From Lepisosteus oculatus (Eukaryota > Chordata > Actinopteri > Semionotiformes > Lepisosteidae), in NCBI RefSeq assembly GCF_040954835.1, contig NC_090696.1:78491722-78555721 (forward strand): a stretch of DNA of 64,000 nt. The letters run 5' to 3'. The position numbers were made by a program, and so were the translations under genes. The notes under the pieces are model-generated. The model searched no databases and was not told where the DNA came from. It worked only from the letters and a program-made list of their open reading frames with translations. Below, piece by piece: positions 56,601 through 64,000 of this stretch. The stretch's first letter is position 1. Each line of letters starts with the position of its first letter.

Positions 56601-59600
56601 GATGAATAAGTGTCTGTGAAGACAATGGCTTTTATGTCAGTGTTCTATGAACTTCTAATTTGATCATTTTCACTCCCTATTCAAATGTGTCATGTTATGT
56701 TCATTAGCCTTTTGATATCTGATACATTGTATTCTGACTGTATTCCGGTGCAGTTTGAAAGATGTTATTTTGCCTATGCAAATAAACATAATTAAAAAAG
56801 AGATCCAGGTATCAAAACAGGTTGCACTATATTAAATTCATTTACATACCTCCTGGAGGTATGAAAACCAAATGACAGGATCAAAGCTTGAACTAGATCA
56901 AAATGTTTGTGGCAAGATTCTATTTCCTGAAACCAATTTGCTGTGTAGCAAAGAGCTCTCATTTGTGCTGCTGATTGCAGTTACACAATTTGCTTTTTTC
57001 TTAAAGTCACATTATTTCAACCACGCAAGTTTGAAATGCCCTAAATTAATTTACAGGTTTTTGAGGGAGGATGAAAATGTATTTAAGTTAAATATATTCC
57101 TTCCATGGATTTAATGATAATGAGAAATTAGTTTGAGAAATTATAGAATGAAATTAGTTTGTGGATGAAAAAAACACCATAGGTAACACTTGGTATTCTC
57201 CAACAATATGTCTTATGGGTGTCTTATTCTGAATTTTTTTTTGTATGACCACAAAAAACAGCCATATTGTTATTGGAAGATTACAACTCCATTATAGGTG
57301 TATATTACCACTTATTTGTAGACATCACATATGTATCTTGGGTGATCTAATGCTATAACATAATCCACTCAGGGGCTGAATATCAGGAGATATTGATGTA
57401 ATTCATTCTTCTTAGTATCCTGGACATCCATTCAGTCCTGCTGATATGGTATACTGTTGTGTATACAGTTACAAAAGGACTGCTAAGTGTAAGCTGGGCT
57501 AGAACAAAAACATCACAACCCTATAGATCAGCCTTTCATGAAAATCCACATCATCCCAACCAATAGACTTCAGAAATCACTCTCATGAATGAATCCCCTC
57601 TGTGGCATTAAGAATATAATATTTTCTAGTTCATCATACAGTTGTTCATCATTAAGTGATAACTGATATTTGAGATGTTCTGTGCTATTTGAGGAAAATA
57701 AGAGAAAGCTCCTGTGTTGGTGGATGGTTTAAGTTACAGGACTCACAATGGTAACAAGTCTTGCTAGAGAAGCTCTGTGATGTTTTGACACTGCAGAGTG
57801 ATGTTGTCAGCGTATTCCTGCCCCATGACACCATTTGATTTTATATGTGGGGGTCTACAAACCTAGAAAAGATCTAAGTAATGGACCCACAATACTTTTC
57901 AAACACGTGGGAGAGTTCTGTTTATTGCCAGGTATAGGCCACTTTTGCTATAGATACAAGTTGATGTTATAATGGAATATACTGAAATATTATAATAATA
58001 AGCCACCACAGGTATCTACACTAATTTCATCCCTATCTTCAGTCGTGAAAATGTTTTCTGAATGGCTGTGTTCACTTGCACAACCTGTGCAGTGGTAACA
58101 CTCCTGCAGTCGTGTCTCAGGTTACGTGGTGATTATCCTCTCCCAGTCTCTCACGTTGACAGTCTAGCTCTAAATCACTCATTTGAGACATGTCTGTCAC
58201 AGACAACCGTCTAATGCTTATTACAATCACTAATGATACAATATATAACTTACCACCACCGTTTAAACATCTGTTTTAATAAAACTGGTTAAAATAGAAA
58301 ATATAAACCTTTAAAGATTAATCTAATATCTTTTTAATAGGATTTTCCTTATAACATCAAGTTAAATAAACTGCTTTAGTTGTAAACAATATTAGAGTAA
58401 ATGAGATTTATTCAAAAGAAAACAACTGCTTTTTAAGCTAACCCATGGAAAATCACACTGAAGCATTTATGTGTCCACACAGTTATAACAGAGAGAGACA
58501 AACTGAAACAGCACACTTTTTAAAAGTTAATATAGCTGCAGAATCTTTACATAGTAAATTTCAATTAAGCAGCCAACAGAAAAATCAGATTTAAATTTTG
58601 TTATTGAAAATAAGTTTTACCATGCAATACATATAACTCAAACTCTCAAAGTCCAGTGTGTGGGTGCTTGTCACAGCTGCACAGCGTCATTTATGGCTGC
58701 AGATGCAACTTCTACAGATGGATTCTTAGAATTATATCATTTTATTCAAATGACAGGGAAACTGTTAATTGATAAAATTCATAGTTTCTGGGAATTTCTT
58801 TGCGCCGTGTGATGAGAATCAGCTGGAAACAGTGCTGTAAGCAGCAGCAGGGGTGAAGTTTGCCAGCCCCACACAGAACAGTCTGCCCAGCGGCCAGCAG
58901 GGCTCCAGCAGCCAAGCCAGATGGGAGTGAGGATAGAATTTCTCGTCTACCATTTTGTTCTAGCTTTTGTCTTTTGGGAAGTTTGTTTAACTTAAATTTT
59001 AAATTTTTATTTTTTTCTTGTGTGTTATTCAGGTAAATACAGTATTACTACCAAAGGTAAAGGCTTCACATCTTTCCTGGGTAATACTAATTAGTATCAT
59101 AAATAGTACCTTTCATTTCTGCATACTGTACCTGCCAATCCAGAGAAACTGACACATACCTTCCAGCTATCCATTCCAACAAGAGATCCTCTCCTCAGTC
59201 TCAGGCACATTTTTGAGTGCCCAGAGCACAGGACTGTGATGAGTCACAAACACAAACTCACTACACCAAAGCACTGACCTCTCACCACTGTGAACCCTTT
59301 AACTATGAGACCTGTTGCAGCTGCACTAAAGCACGAGACTCATATCCAGCTCCTGCAGGCTGCTTTGCTTTCTGGTATGTATCTCGTTAGACTGCGCTGA
59401 AGCAATTTAATTACCCGCCAAATTAAATTTTCACTTGTCTGAATGATTGCATTACATTACATTAAGTAACAGAAAGTTGAAGGACTGAAGTATGAGATCT
59501 TCACAATAACAGAACAAAGCGATTACATTAGTCTCGGCCACTCTTTCCTCACTTTCAGTTAAAGGTTTTTGGTCAAAAACCCTTTTCTTGTGAAACCTAC

Positions 59601-59702
59601 TGATTTCTGCTATTCCGATACAGTGTACAGTGTAATTAATGTTGAAAGCTGCTAAAATGCTTTAGAAGGTTGTGTAGCAATAAAATGCAATGCTAATCAA
59701 AC
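53673..59702. other. Intergenic DNA downstream of pdgfra, no gene seen
   Basis: About 6 kb of AT-rich sequence with no recognisable exon or named repeat. Short frames (for example 54853-55044, 56872-57114) show no domain. kit is expected further downstream in this orientation, but no kit exon was recognised. Confidence 0.5.
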
Positions 59703-60180
59703 TGTCACGACTATAGTCCCCCCTCCTTAAGGGTGCTCCAGCCCTTTCACTAAAGACTTCATTCTCTGCACCTGTTTCCCATTCCCAGCCCACCTTAAAA
59801 GCCAGGCGCTGACGCTCATCCGGGCTCTGCATCTGATTTCCGTATCGTGCGAGTCCGGGACCAGGAAGCGCCTGGTCCCGTTAAGGTTTTAATCTCGGTT
59901 CCCGTTCCTGTTCCCCGTCCGCCGGTTCCGACCCGGCCTTCGTGGTTTTTAATTCCTTCGTCGGATGGATCTCCTGGTTTTGGACTTACCCTTGCGTTTT
60001 GGATACTCTATGGATTACTCTTGGATCGTTCGCCTCGGCCACACCTCCCCCGTGCACCAGCGCACCTTGGACACGCCCCCTGTCTTCTGCCCCGTTTTCC
60101 TGCATGACATTTCCCCAATGTTTCCCCACTCAGTCGGACTGTGTCGTCCGCATAGGGTCCGGAAAGAACTGTTCGTTACA
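59703..60180. mobile_element. Solo LTR of a retrotransposon with 5-bp target duplication
   Basis: A 478-bp GC-rich unit begins TGTCACGA and ends TCGTTACA (the LTR hallmark TG...CA, inverted termini matching at 7 of 8 positions). It is flanked by identical CAAAC pentamers at 59698-59702 and 60181-60185. No internal gag/pol sequence or second LTR is present, so this is a recombined solo LTR, most likely Gypsy-like by its TGTCACGA start. Its GC content differs sharply from the surroundings. The open frames inside it are fortuitous. Confidence 0.88.
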
Positions 60181-60185
60181 CAAAC

Positions 60186-62999
60186 CTGAGTCTTTTATTA
60201 ATCTAAGTGAGGGATACATTTCATCCGCTTAAGTGTTTTTCTTCATGTTCTCAATCTTTTGTTTTTTCAGTCAGGATTTAAAACTCTCCATTGCGATGCT
60301 GTAGGTGTCTTTGCTGTAGGAATGTTTCTTATCTTTTTCAAACCAGGTTATGAAAGTGTGCTAAGAGCATCTTACAGGTGCCTTAATAAAATCTAGCAAC
60401 ACCCTTTGAAATGACCACACGTACTGTCTTTTACCTGGCTGTGGCAAAGGAGACACTCAGGTGCTAGAAAGCTGCGCTAAGGGAAGTGATGCCCCTGGAG
60501 CAGATGGACAGGTATAATGTCCCCCCAGCTCAGTTTGTGTTTACATTAAAACCCCAATCCTGGTAAACTGTGGTCTTTCATGAATAACAGCATCCAATAA
60601 ACATGGTTGAACAACAGCAATAGAAAGAAAAATGTACTACTGAAAGATGCTTAAGGAAGTGTATGACCATTTGGGAAGTCTATGTTGATAAACACATTTT
60701 ACAAATATTTAGATACAGAGGTATAAAAAACATTTTGATGGGTTTTTTTTCTGAAGATTTACATTCTCTGCCTGTTCTTTCCTCAGATTCATCATAATAA
60801 GATATTGCTGTTCATGTTGTCATGTGGTAAATTTATCAATGCCTGTGTTCATTTGGATGGAGGGAAAAAAGCTGCTAGGGCTGTCAGCTGAAACACTGTC
60901 GCTATTGTGAAAGATGCGTGGCCCTTATCTACCCCACAGACATTGACACATGAAGCTGTTGCCTCGATGTTCACATAACACCAGCAGAAACCCAAAGGTA
61001 CTTCATCTTCACATGAAGCAGTCCGTCATGTATTGTGGACTACATGAAAAAGATTTCTCTGCAGGGACATTCAGAGCAGGGTGGCTACTGCCCCTTTGCC
61101 CTCATTGGCCCTTTTTTGCTTGTAGAAAAAAAGTCCAAGCAATTACATTTTTTTTCGCCTTTTTTTCTGCTTTTGTATTTAGTACGGATCTCCCGTACTA
61201 AAAATGTTTGACCTAATTGATCTCATCTGAGCACAAGTGCCCGCCTCCTATTCGTTGTAAAAAGTGGAGAAAAAAGCACTGATAAACAACGTACTGTACA
61301 GTAAGCTATTCCACCTGTGGAGGTTGTGTTAAACATTTTGAATGGTGAGAAGACACACAGATTTTTCAGAAGAACTGTACAAAAGTAACACGCCAAGGGC
61401 ATCGTATTGAGTGCTTTGTGTTTAAGAAAGACCATTTTCATCCACCTATTCTAAGTTTACAAACCGACGAACTCGCCACATTATTGTCTGCATGGCTACT
61501 TAGCTAGTTAGATTTGAGATTTCCTTAAGAAAATTTAGTTAACTGAGTAGACAAGCCTGTTTTTTTGTATTTGATATAAACAGCTTTCATGCATATTCTT
61601 TGTTGTATATATAGGGTTAAGTCACAGAAACAGGAGAGCATGCCTTCAGAAAATAAAGAAAGAATTTAAGGAGGCAGCTAAAGGGATTATATCGCTTCAT
61701 AACCGGATCACAACTAGCGGCAGACAGACAGGTAAAATGGTCATCAAAAAAGCCAGTTCCTTAGGCTACAATCTACATACTGTACGCCTCAATAACAGAA
61801 GAGTCTTGCCTCACAATGGTTGCATCGGTAAATGTTGTCTGACTTAATTTTTTTGAGTATTAAAACTGTCTGTAGCCTATTTAGAAAAAGCATACAGGCC
61901 ATATGAGTAGTTATTCCATCATCATTTTTGGATATCTCTGCCAAGTTTTTTTAGGACACGACCTAAAAATAATTATGTTGGAATTCAATTTATAGCTTAA
62001 TATGTAATTATAAAAATTGATGTTGATGTATAAAATAATGTTTCAACTTTTAGTAGTGTATATTGAGCAATTTCAATAGAATATTCTTATTATTAACAAT
62101 AACAACAATAATAATAATAATAATAAAAATAATAATAATAATATAATGTTTTATAAGACAAGTAAATTTTTGTATATTTTTATTTAAGATGGCAGATGAT
62201 AATTTCTAGCGGCTTCCTGAATATTTGTCCCACAATAGACACTTTTGGGGTGGAAAAAAAAACTTTGATTTGATGTGCTATCATGTGAACTCTTACTTTT
62301 AAGATGGAAAGAGGTTGCGTTTGGTATTGCATGTAATTAGATGGTAATTCTTTTATTTGCTCTGTCCTCTTGTTAGATGTGTTATATTAGGAAAATAAAG
62401 TATATGCTCAGTAGAGGGGGTGTAATATCTTGTCTGTTAATCAAACATAATCAGCAATTATGGACAACCATTTTTTGCCAAGGTTGTTAATATTATAATG
62501 CCTCTAAAGTCACATTCAAACTTCCTATAAAATTAAAAAACACAGAAATACAAGCGGGCACTGATTTGTGTCCAGGATACTCTAATGTAACAGATCCTGT
62601 CCCAGAAAGTGCCCCTTCTCCCCTTCTGAGCCACTGCCCACCAAAAGGTCTCGGCACATCTCTGTCTCTCTGTATTCATTGTGATCTAAAAAATGGTTAA
62701 GATTTCAGCAGAATTGTTTCTGCCTAAAGAAGCAAAAACATAGTAAAACTTTGCATAAGACTTTGCATAATGTTTTTTATATGTTTATTGAAATTAGATT
62801 ATTCATGTTTCCCACACAGAAATTATTTTACATTTTCTTTTCAGCATTTAAGATACAGTTATTAATCTTAGACAAGGCATTACATTTTCAACAAGCATAA
62901 CATCTGTAAGAAAAATGTTTTGAATTTGTTTGCAAGACAGTGAGGAGAGGCAGGCTGAAGGAGAGAATCGGCAGCAGCTTCTGCTTTTCTAACACCTAG
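60186..62999. other. Intergenic DNA, no gene seen
   Basis: AT-rich sequence without supported exons. It contains the TAA-type microsatellite at 62095-62142 and no other recognisable element. Confidence 0.5.
62095..62142. repeat. Interrupted (TAA)n/(ACA)n microsatellite
   Basis: About 48 bp of AAT trinucleotides with ACA and AAAAT interruptions. Confidence 0.9.
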
Positions 63000-63009
63000 T
63001 AAGAACAGA

Positions 63010-63246
63010 AGCTTGTAACTTTCCATAGAGGTCAGACCTTGGACCTCCTGGAGCCAGGGGCAGGAGATTCAAGCCCCTCTGGGGTGCAATGGGAGACCTT
63101 TTCGTTAATACACATGCTTTTCACTTTGTTCTTTTTACAGCACTCATGAGTGTATACAAGTGTCTCTGCTGACTTTGCCTATGTCTTGTTTTGTTGTACA
63201 GTGCCTTGGGATAAGTGGTTCTATATAAAATAACAGTTATTATTAC
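63010..63246 (+). mobile_element. SINE-like retroposon remnant
   Basis: The segment ends in TGCCTTGGGATAAGTGGTTC followed by TATATAAAATAACAGTTATTATTAC, a diverged form of the CTTTGGATAAAAG...TATATAAAT tail common in fish SINE and LINE 3' ends. The upstream part contains AGGAGATTCAAGCCCC, a weak B-box-like match. Family not assigned. Confidence 0.45.
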
Positions 63247-63839
63247 ACAAGCTAGCTTTCCATGAAAGAAACTTGTGCATTTCAGGTTTCCACAAATGCT
63301 ATTTTCTGTGAAAGTTTCCCATGGTAAATAAAAATACATTTACAACATAGTGTAACTGTCTAACAGTATGATGCATGTTATATTATATGTTATATGCATT
63401 TTTCACATGTTTTGTATATTTATACACTTTAAATATGCTTAAAACTTGAGTTTGTTCCATATGGGAGGGTTGGAAAGGAAAAGTTTATGACTTGGCTAAG
63501 CTAGCCTGTATTTTAAGGTAGGAGTATCAGTGTGGGCTTGGGGAGACTCCAGCTGTGCTGGTGTGGCTGCAGAGTCTCTGTGGCTCAGCTCCAGCTGCAG
63601 ATTGGCAGCACACATTAGTCTGCCATGCAAAAAACTGCTGCATGATTCCTGGGTTGTTCCTCTGGGATCCATGAAAGAGTTCTCTGGAATATCTGTTAAA
63701 GTCTGTAGAGGTTTTGTGCAAGAGTGCGTGGGCAGAAGCAGTAGTTTATAAACAGAGCATATAATATTCTTCTGTAAAGGATATACATTCTAAATATTAC
63801 ACTAAGACTTCAAGACCCAAGAGTTTCAGGCTATTATAA

Positions 63840-64000
63840 CCTAGTAGCTTAGGGCACAGGTCGACACTGAGTACTTTGGGCTGCTCTCACCCTGGATGAA
63901 ATATCAGTCCTTCACAGGCTAAGAAAGAATAAATTAACCCAAGGTTATGCCTGTGACCCTATATTGGATAAAGCAGTTAGAAAATGGATAGGTGGATAAA
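63840..64000 (+). mobile_element. L2-type LINE 3' end (runs to the window edge)
   Basis: The last bases read GTGACCCTATATTGGATAAA, then GCAGTTAGAAAATGGATAGG. This is close to the fish L2 3' terminus (GACCCTGAATTGGATAAAGCGGTTAGAAAATGGATGGATGG). The simple GGATA tail probably continues beyond the window. Confidence 0.7.

Noticed and set aside
59847-60232. Overlapping proline-rich open frames
   Set aside because: They lie almost wholly inside the solo LTR and have no protein similarity that I recognise.
50105-64000. First exons of kit
   Set aside because: kit follows pdgfra in vertebrates, but no signal-peptide exon or KIT Ig exon was recognised before the window ends.

Overview
The window is vertebrate genomic DNA. 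It is AT-rich, with split genes that have GT-AG introns, long intergenic stretches, and fish-type SINE, LINE, LTR and fold-back repeats. It carries three genes, all on the plus strand, in the order gsx2 - pdx2 - pdgfra. This matches the vertebrate GSX2-PDGFRA-KIT neighbourhood (human chromosome 4q12) but with a pdx2 gene still in place. Tetrapods and teleosts are understood to have lost pdx2, while it is described from cartilaginous fishes and coelacanth. Together with the repeat types, this suggests a non-teleost ray-finned fish (gar or bowfin-like) or another slowly evolving jawed fish. The species assignment is inference.

Layout. 1-3.8 kb: non-coding 5' flank of gsx2, with a conserved-looking block near 2.2-2.5 kb. 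3.8-5.7 kb: two-exon gsx2 (240 aa) and its poly(A) signal. 5.7-14.75 kb: intergenic DNA with no gene seen and one old LINE remnant. 14.75-16.5 kb: two-exon pdx2 (203 aa) with the Pdx hexapeptide and the Pdx-specific homeodomain His, followed by a long TAA microsatellite. 16.5-32.1 kb: no gene seen. A third ParaHox gene (Cdx) would be expected here by analogy with the Gsx1-Pdx1-Cdx2 cluster, but none is visible. The interval holds LINE, SINE and fold-back repeats and a CpG-rich segment that may be the pdgfra promoter or untranslated first exon. 32.15-50.1 kb: pdgfra. 50.1-64 kb: 3' flank with a LINE remnant, a fold-back element, a solo LTR with a perfect 5-bp target duplication, and L2/SINE-like tails. 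No kit exon is reached.

The main finding is in pdgfra. The gene normally encodes five Ig domains, a transmembrane segment and a split tyrosine kinase from 22 coding exons. Here I can place 28 coding exons. The six exons for Ig1-Ig4 occur twice in tandem (32556-36846 and 36960-40775). Both copies have intact frames, the expected Ig cysteines, matching intron phases and nearly identical exon lengths. All 28 exons join in one frame of exactly 4,422 nt and predict a nine-Ig PDGFR-alpha of about 1,473 aa. The upstream set is exactly 386 codons, so skipping it returns a canonical 1,087-aa receptor. The upstream copy is strongly diverged from the downstream copy yet not decayed, which argues for long-term selection. 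I know of no described nine-Ig PDGFR.

Functionally, gsx2 and pdx2 are ParaHox transcription factors. pdgfra is a membrane receptor kinase that sits beside this ParaHox locus because of ancient whole-genome duplication, not because of shared function.
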